Positions 11,918 to 22,025 of a DNA stretch of 64,000 nucleotides are shown in pieces. Every line of letters starts with the position of its first letter. The stretch's first letter is position 1. Under the pieces are notes generated by a model. That model had not been told where the DNA came from and made no database searches. It saw nothing but the letters and a program-made list of their open reading frames with translations. The position numbers were made by a program, and so were the translations under genes. Origin of the DNA: Cenococcum geophilum 1.58 (lineage: Eukaryota > Ascomycota > Dothideomycetes > Gloniales > Gloniaceae); contig KV748178.1 of NCBI GenBank assembly GCA_001692895.1, positions 4,873,917 to 4,937,916 on the forward strand, read 5' to 3'.

Positions 11918-12102
11918 TGTTACGTAACTCGTATTGAGCTATTTATTAATGAAATGGGTTAATTGATTAATAATCTTATCTTAAAGTTAATTGACCTTGA
12001 CCTAGGGCCCTCGGGCTAAGATAAAGAGATTTATAATACACGTGCCCCGTGCACGTAACTCGTGCACAGTCTACGCCTCTAGAGAATACAGATTATCTAA
12101 TA
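11918..12102 (-). repeat. Copia-1 3' LTR (left, 185 bp, RIP-mutated)
   Basis: Aligned by eye to 17323-17479, this copy shows about 13 substitutions, about 12 of them CpA/TpG in the right copy to TpA here. It also carries 28 extra bases (near 11967-11994) absent from the right copy. It contains the palindromic block cacgtgccccgtgcacgt. The purine tract follows at 12103-12112. Confidence 0.9.
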
Positions 12103-13900
12103 TACCCCCTTAGCTTTAACCTGGTCGAGGACGAAGCTAACTACCTTCTCGTGTCCGTTAATGCGTTAATTAAACCGTAATCTTATCTGAACCCTTCCGT
12201 CTTGCTCTAATACTGTCCCTAAGGTCCTCTAGTTACTTCTCCTTATTTAGCCGCTCCTTAATATCCACCATTCTGATTATATTAACGAAGCTTTAAAACC
12301 TCTGCTTGGGCAGGGCCTTCGTAAGTCCATTAGCGATTATCTCCTTCGTCACTATTTATTAAAATTGTACTTATCTTATTACGTATTCCTAATATAGCTA
12401 GTGTTAATAGATGTCAACGTATTAGAGCTTCGTAATTAGCTTTGCCGTGTCTTTTATAATTAGTTAGAGCGTCTAGGTGTTATTATATTTAATAATTAAG
12501 GGCTCGTTTAGGCGTAGCGTTATTACTTTAAACAGCCTACTAATAAAGATAGCTTCCTTTGCTGTCTGTAATAGGGCTAATAACTTAGCTTCTATGCTTA
12601 ACGTTATAACCATACCCTACTTATTTGCTCTCTAGGCGATTAGCCCCCTAAATAGCTTTATAATGTATCCTTATGAGCTCTTTCTATTAACGGAGTTATC
12701 TGTAAATAATGCGTTACTAATATAGATAAATAATTGCGCACCGTCTCTTCCGTCGTCTTGTCCTTTATCGCGTATTCCTTTATCTTTTCCTCTACCGTTT
12801 GTTTCTTTCTTATCTCCTCTATAGTAGATTGCTCTGCTTCTCGTACTATATAGGTACTAAATAACTCTTTCTACCGCTTAATAATGCTCTTAGCTTAGGT
12901 TTTAATTAAACCTTACTAGCCGTAATACTGCGAAGGCAATATCTAGACGCGTTATAGTGGCTGTATAGAGTACTAAACCTAATTTTCTCTAATATAGTAT
13001 TGTAGAGGCTAGTAGGGATATAGGACGGACTAATAGGTCTATATTAGGGGACGGACGCGTCAGACGGATTATACGGTAATTAGTAGGGAGGAGTTCCAAT
13101 TCTGCCATAGGAGTGTTTGGAAGACGCCCTTTAAAATCTATCTTATACTAGTTAGCTATCTTCTTAATATAGGCTTTCTAGGATAGCCATAGGAGCCTCT
13201 AGCTATAATTATATAGCACGTAGATTTCTAGGAACTATTTTAGCTCGCCAAGGGTACTTATCTGGTATTCCTTGCTTAGCTCCTTAATTACTTCTTAAGC
13301 TTTCTTCTTATCTATCTTTTAGTAGCAGAAGACAATATCTTTAACGTAAAAGAAGACGACTATTCTACCTTTTAGCATAATATACGGCTTCTAAGGTACC
13401 TCTTTAAAACCCAATTCGTTTAACGAGCTCTTGAGATTCTTCTGCTATAATAGTAGTAATCGTCGTAGTCCGTATAGGGCTTTTCTTAAGCGCAGTACTT
13501 TGTCTATTTTTCCTTTATTAAACCCTAGCGGTAGCTTTATATAGACGACCTTATTAAGATTATAATGGACAAACGCATTGACTGTATCTATCTGTGTTGT
13601 TTTTAGGTTGAATTTTACGGTGATCGCCATAAGGGTTCGGAAGGTTGTACTAGCTAATATAGTAGCTCTCGTAGATAGGTCTTTTGGGGCCTATTAATTT
13701 CCGCAGACTACTAAGCGTGCCTTATATTTCTGGAGAAATCTATACTTGTCCGTCTTATAGACGAATACCTATATTGAGCTAAGAACCTGCTGTCCCTTTA
13801 CGTACTTCTTATCTGTTTCTTAAAACAACCTTATTTAATAATAAGATTGGAGATGGGCTTGTTAAGCCTCTTAGAACTAATCTTAAAGAGGATATATATT
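12103..13900 (-). pseudogene. Copia-1 pol C-terminal half: reverse transcriptase and RNase H
   Basis: The clearest part is a 61-codon open stretch at 13630-13445. It reads TAFVHY-type and VVYIKLPLGF, then LRLRKALYGLR, the Copia RT block that is usually D..TAFL.G..EEVYM..P.GF and KALYGLKQ. FYVKDIVF near 13335-13375 is the YVDD active site with one Asp changed. RNase H follows leftwards towards the 3' LTR (about 12400-12750), identified by order. Stops elsewhere are RIP-type. Confidence 0.85.
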
Positions 13901-16600
13901 AAGGTTATGGATTAACTAAGGTAGCGGAGGTAAGTTCTTCCTATATAATCTAACATTACGTATTCTACCTAATTTTAGCTTGCTGTTATTAAGTTAACTA
14001 TTAAGGTTAAACTTCCTTCCTACTAAGAAGGCGCCGTAATAGGCTGATATAATCCTTTTAGTAATAAAGTCTTTAAACCTATTATCGCTAGCTTCCTTAA
14101 ACAAATCTTTAACTAAGTTATTAGATACCCCCTAAGTATTAAACGCATCTCCTATTTAATAAGCGACGTTTTAATTAGTACCTTGTATATCTAACTTTAT
14201 AAAATACTTAACGTGAAAGGTATATGGAGATTCTTTATCTTCTTCTATTAAAGATAGTATATAGTATATATTTTCAAGAGCTCTTACAAGCTTAAGATCT
14301 GCTAACTTATTAAAGGCTTAAACTGGCTTATTAACGTCGTCGTCTTCCTCTTAAATTAACGGTTTAAATACTTTTTTATTATCTTCTAGAAGGACCTCGT
14401 TCTTAGTCTAGGTATTAGGTAGTTAAATCTTCTTAATTAGCGTATCTAATTTAGCGTATAGGTCCTTTAAGATGTCCATTTACTTGCCGTTAAAGAACGT
14501 CTTTTTATTGAAGATGGCGTCCCTAATAGAGATAATAATACCTTTATAGGGGATCTAGATCCTATAGATATTGGTAGAGTTATAGCTAACAAGGTAGCTA
14601 ATATAGGCTCGCGGATTTAGCTTACTTAGCCTTTTCTTTTTTAGCTAGGCGTCCGACGTTATTGCGTACGCCCTATAGCTGTAGGCTTTTAGGTGCGCTA
14701 GTTGCGGCTTTCTTAATCTTCTATTAGCTAGGAAGGTATAGAACCTCTTATATAGTAATTTCCAACCATTACTTTCCCGTGGCGTTTAATCTTAAAGGTA
14801 AACTGTATAGTTAACTATCTCATTCTATAGGTTATATGGTAAATTAGCAGCAATTCTTATTGCACGTGCTCTCTTAATAATTATACCCCCTAAGCGTTTG
14901 GCGGTACTATTTTAAGCTTAGGTATATGGCGCCGAAGGCTTAAATATAATCCCTTGCGTTTATAGCTATTTAAGGGTTTTTCTTCTCCCTAGCTCGTTGT
15001 CTAACTTAATAGTGTTGACTTTAAGGTTATACCTTAAACGAATCCACTAGGTGAAATCTTTAAGCACTTATAGTGTCTCCTTCTCCTCATTATATGTTGT
15101 TATAAAATATAGAAAGGATCTTCCTAAGAAGGTGTTGTGGATAAGTATAACTCGTATAAAACTAGTATGTGCTTCCTTAAGGTTAGTCCAGTTAATATAG
15201 AGGTTAAGATAGGGTTTATTAATTTTCTATTTTAAGAACCTTCGTAAGACCTAATGCTTAATTTTAGCGAGACTGTAGTATTAATATTCCGTTGTTTTTG
15301 GGCCTTAAAGCTTAACTCCTAGGGCGTTAAAACCTAAATAGTGAAGGCTTATAGGTCCTAAATAACCTAGACGCAAATACTATAGACGTGTATTACCTTT
15401 TAAATCTAGATAAACGTCTCTTAATAATATCCGCTTTTGTTAACGGCGCGTTAAATAGCTAATATTAAATGCGGATTTTAAGTTTCCTAATTAGACGTAT
15501 TTAATAGTCTATTATCTGTAACGTTCTTCTATTTAATATAGGATTATATTATCCTTTTAAACTAGAAGATTATTATCTCCTTTATTGTCCTAGTAGTACC
15601 CTTATTTTTAAAGTAGACGGAATAATACTAGATTTGTATTAAAGTCCGTATAAAAGGTAACGTCCTTAAGACGTAGGATTCCCTTACTCTTATCTAGTTT
15701 TGTAACTTGGATAGTAATATTGCCGTAGCCTAGTATAGGCACTTATAAGCTACCGGCGATAACGTATTTATATCTTAGAGCTTTCCTAAAGTTATAGAAA
15801 CGAGAGAGGTTATTAAAGATATAGAGAGTAGTTCCTAAGTTAAGAATAGTTAATAGCTTTAGTAGATAGAGTTAACTAGTGTAATACAATTCTAGGAATA
15901 TCGCATTAGCTTCTCCCTTAATCTTAACTGTCTTATAACTCTTCTCATTCTATTATTATTAAGCCTCGTTTTCTTATTCTTTAAGTCTAATCTTTATAAC
16001 TTAGTTAGTAAGGTCCTTATTTATTTCTACCTTCTTTAATGCCCTTTTAATGCGATTGTCTTTAATTATAACTTCTATAGGTCTCTTATCTTTAAATAAA
16101 CACCAATAGTCCTAAAGTAAATGTCCTTATTTTTCGTACGCTAAGCACTTAGGTATAGGTTTCTTTTAGGATATCTCCTTAACTAGTAACCCGGCTCTCT
16201 TTAAGCGACTAGTATATACTAAGGTCTTTCTTTATAAACCTTTAGTAGTCTTAAAGTAATCCTTAATAGCTTACTCTACGAAGTCTGTATTAAAGGTACT
16301 CCCCCTTATAGTAGTATTAGCTTTTTTTAAGGGTCTTATAAGTCCTTCTTGCAGCTCCTTCGCTACTTTGCGGTACTTAGAAGATCTTAACTTCTAAGGG
16401 TTATTTAACTTGGTAGTGTACTTTATATAGTAGGCGTCGCTAAAAGGTTAAATAACGTCTGCTAAATCTTAAAGCTAGATTCCTTTTAATATTTAAGGGA
16501 TCTTATACTTCTCTCCTAGTACTATTATATGTTCCTATTAATCTAGCTATAGGTTTAATTTTAACAACTGTTTAAACCCCTTAAGGGCTTTTATATACTG
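13900..16600 (-). pseudogene. Copia-1 pol N-terminal half: integrase and protease region
   Basis: This stretch continues the minus-strand coding region between RT and the gag end. Copia order is gag-protease-integrase-RT-RNase H, so integrase should fill about 14300-15500 and protease the part to its right. I could follow the general coding character but did not pin catalytic residues, so the limits are approximate. Confidence 0.6.
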
Positions 16601-17322
16601 GTATTATACCTTCTTCCTAATAAACGACGAGGTAGGTTCTGTATTCTCCTTTAACTAAAATAGCCATTCTTTAACGGTTAAGAAAGGGTCAAGTAGTAGC
16701 TTCTTCTAAATTGATACTGTGGACGTGATCTGGGTGCGTATCTGTTGCAGATACTTTTCCTGTTTTAGGAAGTACTTTATGTCTTGGTTGTAGTATCGTC
16801 TACTATTCTTGTACGCCCTCTGTTGATTCGTCGAGAGCTGTGTATATAAGGTTACATTCTTATTGAAATCTGTGACTTCTAGATAGGCTGGTTCTTATAG
16901 TAGACCTCGTTGAGGTGCTGCATTGTCTGGGTTAACGTGAGCCCAAATTCGCTGATCCACGTGGGCTCGGAGCTGCCATAGCCATTGTTCCCAGTCTTCT
17001 GACTTATTGAGGATGATCGTAGTCGACGAGCTTGACGGTGGGGTTATTTGACTGATAGGCAAAGGAGGAATTGAGATGGTATTTTTGTCGTTAGGATCGT
17101 CCTTGTCGTCAGGATCGTCCTTATCATCAGGATCGTCCTTTGATGATTGAGGTGAAATCTCGTGGAATCTCGTGGAATCTCGTCCTTTGACAATTGAGGT
17201 AGGATTTCTGTCAGTCTGCGTCTTGACGATGAGGTGTCAGAGTCTGACGATGAGGTAGAATTTCTTCAAATGATTGAGTAATAGCTGAATAGCTTCTTGG
17301 GTCGGCGGACCGGGCTCATAAC
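16600..17322 (-). pseudogene. Copia-1 5' leader and gag start, little mutated
   Basis: Between the gag N-terminus and the 5' LTR the sequence keeps TG and CA dinucleotides and is clearly less AT-rich than the rest of the element. It contains two short minisatellites (17084-17200). No long open frame survives on the minus strand, so gag is still broken further left. Confidence 0.5.
17084..17200. repeat. Two short minisatellites in the Copia-1 5' region
   Basis: About three copies of an 18-bp unit containing aggatcgtcctt and tcrtc (about 17090-17145), then three copies of the 10-bp unit atctcgtgga (about 17155-17185). Confidence 0.8.
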
Positions 17323-17479
17323 TGTCACGTAACTCGTATTGAGCTGTTCATTGATGAAATGGGTTGATTGACCTTGACCTGGGGCCCTCGGGCTAAGATG
17401 AAGAGATTTACAATGCACGTGCCCCGTGCACGTGACTCGTGCACGGTCTACGCCTCTAGAGAATACAGATTATCTGACA
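17323..17479 (-). repeat. Copia-1 5' LTR (right, 157 bp, nearly unmutated)
   Basis: Direct repeat of 11918-12102 with canonical tgtca...tgaca ends. It is followed by TSD attat. The contrast with the left copy gives a direct reading of the mutation process. Confidence 0.92.
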
Positions 17480-17752
17480 ATTATATATTCACTTACGTAC
17501 ACTTAGTATATAATAAAGGTTAGTAACTAGATACTAACTTTTTCTCTATATATTAAAAATAGAACGATATAGCTTTACTAAGTAAAAAAATTATAGTTAC
17601 TAGCTAATTATAATAGTTAGATATAGAAGATCTAATAAAAGGTATTAAAAATAATAATAGTTATTAAATTAAAGACGGGAACGCTATACCTCTAATAAAT
17701 AACTTAGAGATAAGGGATATCTTTAAAAATAAAGATAAAAAGGGGAGGATAG
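17480..17752 (+). mobile_element. Gypsy-1 3' non-coding remainder and purine tract
   Basis: This joins 11917 once Copia-1 is removed. It is AT-rich and has no convincing + strand frame. It ends in a purine run (about 17734-17748, ending aggggagg) typical of a polypurine tract, followed by tattacgg at 17753. Confidence 0.55.
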
Positions 17753-17990
17753 TATTACGGACCTTATATTAGCAGTAGTACAACTACTAAAAAAAGATAT
17801 AAATAGGTTAGTTAGAATAGTATAAAAGGCGCTAGAACTAATTAAGCTATAAAATAAAAGGTAGCTAAGTTATATAGCTAGTTACGTTATAAGTTTAAAA
17901 TATAGAAATATAGGAATATAGAAATATAATATATTAACGTACTAACGTACTAATATACTTAGTATATTTCCTAAGCGTAGTATTATAATC
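17753..17990 (+). repeat. Probable Gypsy-1 3' LTR, end uncertain
   Basis: It begins tattacgg, consistent with TGTTACGG after RIP, just past the purine tract. The matching 5' LTR is not in the window, so the right edge cannot be confirmed. An 8-bp word (aacgtact) repeats near 17937-17952. Confidence 0.4.
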
Positions 17991-17994
17991 CCTA

Positions 17995-18110
17995 CCTAAA
18001 TAGTTCCCTTCTTTATAGTAAATCTATTAGGTAACCTACTCCATCAGTTATATTTATATTATTAACTATTTCTTAACCTATATACCTAGCCTATTAATAG
18101 GTCCACCATA
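17995..18110 (-). repeat. Dispersed repeat shared, inverted, with 63865-64000
   Basis: The reverse complement matches the end of the window: both share ctattaataggctaggt, a block near aactgRtggagt, cctaatagatt and actataaRgaagg. About 20 bp present at the window end are absent here. At 63865 the repeat follows a terminal repeat of family Z, so it may be the 5' internal part of a Z-type retroelement. No gene function is assigned. Confidence 0.6.
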
Positions 18111-18287
18111 GCATTTTCTATAAGGCTTTGTTATAGCTAGGGCATCTATAAAGGCCTTTTATAGGCTTTTTATTTATTTAGTAAATATATTATATAAATT
18201 AGTTATAGATATAGGGGCTTTTAAGTTATTCTATATATTAAATAAAGCGGAGTAGGCGGTATAAGGTATAGGTTTAATATAATATAG
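18111..18287. other. AT-rich stretch between two repeats, origin unclear
   Basis: The minus strand has a frame readable if TAG/TAA are taken as Gln, continuous with the repeat at 17995. It does not match the Crypton text on the other side of the solo LTR, so a junction must lie near 18287. Confidence 0.3.
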
Positions 18288-18654
18288 TATTATAGAGTAA
18301 GTATAAGCGGCAATTATATATAGTGGAGTAGATACTATTAAGCTATATATATAAACTATGTAATAAAGTTAAGACATTATATAAGAAAAAAAGGTGGGAA
18401 AACGGGAAAAAAGGGTAGATATTATTAACTTAGTTACTTAGTTAATATATACATAGAGCAGAATAGGATTTAGGTAAATCCTAGTTAAACTTAGTAGGAT
18501 TTAGTAGAACTTAGCGGAATATAGTAGAATACGGCAGATTGCCGTTAGATTACTATAAATTGCGGCAAATTATAGTCTTATAGTTAGTCTCTAATTACTA
18601 AATTAATAAAAATAGGTAGATATATATAAGGTATTATAGGGGTATCTTATAACA
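18288..18654 (+). repeat. LTR-X, solo copy (367 bp)
   Basis: The same sequence recurs in the same orientation at 61236-61607. It starts tattatagag (tgttatggag in the other copy) and ends ttataaca, so TG..CA ends apply. Flanking pentamers are tatag (18283-18287) and catag (18655-18659), which differ by one C/T and are compatible with a RIP-altered TSD. No purine tract or primer site adjoins it, so it is likely a solo LTR. It holds short repeats of ttagYRgaa and cRgattgccg, shared in reverse with the Gypsy-5 LTRs. Strand is arbitrary. Confidence 0.7.
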
Positions 18655-18659
18655 CATAG

Positions 18660-19030
18660 GGCCTTTACCCTTAAACTTAAAGGTAAATAAATCTAAGATC
18701 TTAACGGAGTATTTATTACTACTATAGGTAAGTATATAGAAGTAGCACTTTAGAAATAAGGCGGCGCCACTAGCTTAAAGTTTATAGTAGACGCTTTAAA
18801 ACTTGCTCTTAGTATAGCTATTAAGGGTATCTCTACCCTTATTAGCGAACTGCTCTTTTTTATACTACGCGTCCCTCTACTATAGCGTCTTTAGGTACTC
18901 CCTAATACTATCCTTCTATAAAAACAGGTGGCTATTAATTTTTATAGCTTTCTATATTTAATAAAGGTCTATTAAAGTAGTAATATAGTTATAAACTAAT
19001 CGCTATAAGAGCCGCGTCCCCTCTTAAGGT
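18660..19030 (-). pseudogene. Crypton-like tyrosine recombinase (GCR1_C/YR type), middle part, broken
   Basis: The minus strand reads in order IDLY.I.KA.KINSHLFL.KD.IREYLKTL..RDA.YKKEQFANKGRDTLNSYTK, then ILDLFTFKFKGKGP near the left end. This follows the fungal GCR1_C-type proteins of Crypton DNA transposons that I know as '..INSHPSPREDNVREYL..RRDAQ.. KGRDTL..' and '..SDLFTFEFKGEGP'. Several residues between these blocks seem deleted. The catalytic C-terminal part (R..HxxR..Y) is missing, cut at LTR-X. The N-terminal part is at 28845-29035, beyond a hAT insertion, and joins in frame. Confidence 0.65.
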
Positions 19031-19637
19031 CAGGCTTATAAATCATTTAACTTAACCCAATTAACGCCTTAAGTTAATTAAATTGAAAGCTTTATAAGTA
19101 GAGGGCTTAATTAATTAAATTAATTAAATTAATTAAATTAATATTGTAACGGTTATAACTAAATTCTGCTAGTATAGTAGTTAATATATATTACAAGTCT
19201 TAGCATAGTATTAATATAGGAGAACCTACCTAATAACGCCTAAATCGTTTTCTACCAGCATTCCTTTCGCCCCTGTCCTCCATATAAGCCTATCACAAGT
19301 CTTAGCATAATATTAAGTCACCTTCCTACTATATATATCCTATTCCTTCCTTCTACAGGCGCTTTAACTGCCTATCTACTGTATTAATTATGCCTTCCTT
19401 GCCCCATAATCCTACCGTTATTAAAACTCTAATTATATTAGGTCGTAGTTATATGTAATTAGTAGTAAGTAAGCCTATAGGGCTAAATATATATTTAATA
19501 TTAGTGGAGCTATATAAACAAGTCGTTAATAGTAAGTTCCTTTTAGTTTAGCTTACTAATAAGCAATCGGATTAGTATAGTAAACGTCCTTAGGGTAACC
19601 TACTCATACAAGCCAATTATTATACTTATCGCGATTA
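19031..19637. repeat. hAT-1 left half, non-coding
   Basis: Contains the left inverted repeat, an (attaa/attaaatta)n run at about 19108-19142 and AT-rich DNA with no frame I can support. It ends at the Gypsy-3 TSD gatta (19633-19637). Confidence 0.75.
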
Positions 19638-19854
19638 TATAAGGGATATTATTGCGAACACCTTAGGTTGCCCTTAGAACAACCCCTAGACGCCCCTTAG
19701 ATAGTCGCCGGTCACGTGCCGAAGGCATATACCTATAGTATATAGTCTCTACAATCCCTAAGGCCTTACCTCCTTAAGGATTTATCTCTTTTACCAATCT
19801 ATCTTATTCTACAATCATGTCCTTATAGCCCCCTGTCTATAAAATCCCCTTATA
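19638..19854 (+). repeat. Gypsy-3 5' LTR
   Basis: A 217-bp direct repeat of 28320-28535. Its ends (tataaggg/ccttata) and the bases just downstream (tttaaatcc..) resemble LTR-W at 57652-57832 and its downstream leader, so the two elements are probably related. Confidence 0.92.
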
Positions 19855-19929
19855 TTTAAATCCTTTCTACTCTTTTTTAGAAGGGTAGTCGGCTTTAAGG
19901 ACCAGATTATTTATTTACATCTTTTATTT

Positions 19930-21640
19930 ATAACTACTATTCTCCCTTAAAATCTCGCGATAACCTAAATGGAAACTCCACAGATACCTTATAGAAAGCC
20001 GTCCCGTAAAGGCAAAAAGGTCCCTCTAATAGTAAGAGATTGCGATAATATAACCCTTTAGGTAAGACAACTAAATAAGCTCTAATACCTAGATACTCTA
20101 AGAGCTTAAAGACTCTCGCATACCTACGGTTACTAGCAACACTAAAGAAAATATAAACACCCTCTATAACGGTTACAATACTACTAAAAAGCAGCCAGAA
20201 CCCCTCTAGCCCCACTTAGGCTAATTAGAAGATTAAGCGCTAGAGGTAACTCTAAGATCTTCCCCTAAGCTAGAAATACTAGAGGAATATACTAATATAT
20301 TTAACTAGGGAACCAACCAGAACCCTCCCAAAAGACTACCAGCCTATAATTAGCATAGTGGCGGTATATAGACTGCTTACAAGCTAAGCGGGCCTACCCC
20401 TTTAGATAATCTAAGCTAATTACTAACTTAAGACCTAAACCTTATTGGGAAGCCTATACTAACTACTAGTACTAATACTACCTCTATAGTAGGAGCCTCC
20501 CTAGGCCTAAGTTTAGAAGGTTAAGAGCCTTATACTAATCTCCTTTAAGATAGATATTAGGAAGCTATTATAAGGCTCTTAGAAGCTATACGGGAGGAAG
20601 CTACTAATAAATATATTAGAACCCTTTAAGGGCAAATCTATATCTAGTAGGGTTTAATTTAAGCTAGGTAAATTCTTTTATAACCTAGTTAAGGCTAAGG
20701 GCTTTTTAGGAGCTACTTAATACTTACCTAAGGAGGTATAAAAGACTTAGAGAGTTATCTATACTATAAATAGAAAAAGGATATAGACTAATTAGCTAAG
20801 GCCTTTAATAGTCTAGAACTCCGCTATAGACCTAACGCCTAGCAGTTAGACAATTAGGTTTGTAAGGTAGACAACTTCTTTAAGATGCTAATAATATAAG
20901 ATAATACTAAAGAGCGTATACGCTAGATTATTAGCAAGATTAAAGACCAATTACTAAACTAGATTACACTTAATCAGCTTAATAAAGAGCAAATTACTAT
21001 ATAGCTATAGATATAAACCTTTTTAAAGAAATAGACTTAAGATCTATATATTGTATAATATAATAATATAGAGCTATTCTGGAATAGGATATAGCTTAAC
21101 CGCCATAACTTCCGCCAGTTTATAAACTTTATAAAAACTTATACTTAACAGATAAATCTAGAGCCCTTTAAAAATAAGGACGGTAATATCTATAAAAAGG
21201 AGAAGATTAGGTTTATTTAGGCTAAAATTAAGCTAGTAATTTGTGACAAAATAAAGCGCGTAGGAGCTCTATCGCGGATTACTATATATTCGGATTTTAA
21301 ACGAGCAGTTCTAAACGCTAAAGACATAGTAAGGAACTAAACCTCTTTTAGTAGGAAGCTAGGGGGTCACTAAAAGCGCAGGCACTTTAGTAGTAATATA
21401 GGGCAGACCTAACCTTTAAAAAAGCCGTTCTTGAAGAGAACTTTAAAAGGGTTAAAGTTAGGAGCCTTAAACAACGGGAAAGACTTCTAGGGTTAACTTA
21501 ATACCTATCCGGCACCTTTACAGAAACACTCTAAAAAGTTAAGAGAAAACTCTAAAGGTAGATCCTATTAGAAAAATAAGTAGAGTAATAACTATACTAA
21601 CGGTCTAAAAAAAGAAAAGCCCTAGTTATAGACCTCTTTT
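19930..21640 (+). pseudogene. Gypsy-3 gag, degraded
   Basis: A + strand coding-like region runs between the leader and the protease motif. The frame near 21040-21190 reads like a Gypsy Gag matrix/capsid (aromatic- and charge-rich helices) with Q-to-stop changes. No clear CCHC knuckle was found. A minus-strand 92-codon open stretch at 19937-20215 overlaps it and is judged a shadow. Confidence 0.55.
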
Positions 21641-21993
21641 GGCTATAACTAGGGCAAGATATAGAAGGAGAGACTCTCTATATCGCTATTAAGCTAGAAA
21701 TAACACTTTCTATAGGTAAGATGCGTTAGTTCTAAGCATTATATAATAGTGGCGCCGAAATTAATCTTATACGATATAATTTAGTAAAAGAGTATAAACT
21801 TATCCTATTATAAAGGTGGCGGAAACCTATTATAGGCTTCCTAAATAAGCATTAAATTAAACTATATAGTACTTATAAGCTTATAGTGTTAGTAGCCGAT
21901 ATATATAACTGCACTAAGGTAGTTAGCCCGTAACCCTTTTAGGCGGCTAACTTTATAGGTTATAACCTTATCCTTAGATACCCTTAGCTTATA

Positions 21994-22025
21994 NAAGNAG
22001 ATNTTAANATACGCTTTAAGANNNN
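21994..22025. other. Cluster of ambiguous bases (N)
   Basis: Scattered single Ns and one NNNN interleaved with called bases inside Gypsy-3 pol. This is not a scaffold gap; it looks like per-base consensus ambiguity in a repeated sequence. Confidence 0.9.

Larger units (their letters stand above)
11918..17479 (-). mobile_element. Copia-1: complete Ty1/Copia, nested in the 3' part of Gypsy-1
   Basis: Bounded by LTRs 11918-12102 and 17323-17479, which keep TGTCA..TGACA ends in the right copy, with a perfect 5-bp TSD attat (11913-11917 and 17480-17484). The purine tract adjoins the left LTR, so the coding strand is minus. The element is unevenly mutated: the left 4.5 kb is heavily RIPed, while about 16690-17479 keeps many CpA/TpG dinucleotides and looks nearly unmutated. 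Confidence 0.93.

Noticed and set aside
13445..13630. Small stand-alone minus-strand gene
   Set aside because: It is the least-broken part of Copia-1 RT (TAFV, KALYGLR) and not a separate gene.
19937..20215. 92-codon minus-strand frame with hydrophobic stretches
   Set aside because: Lies antisense to the Gypsy-3 gag start, on the non-coding strand; considered chance.
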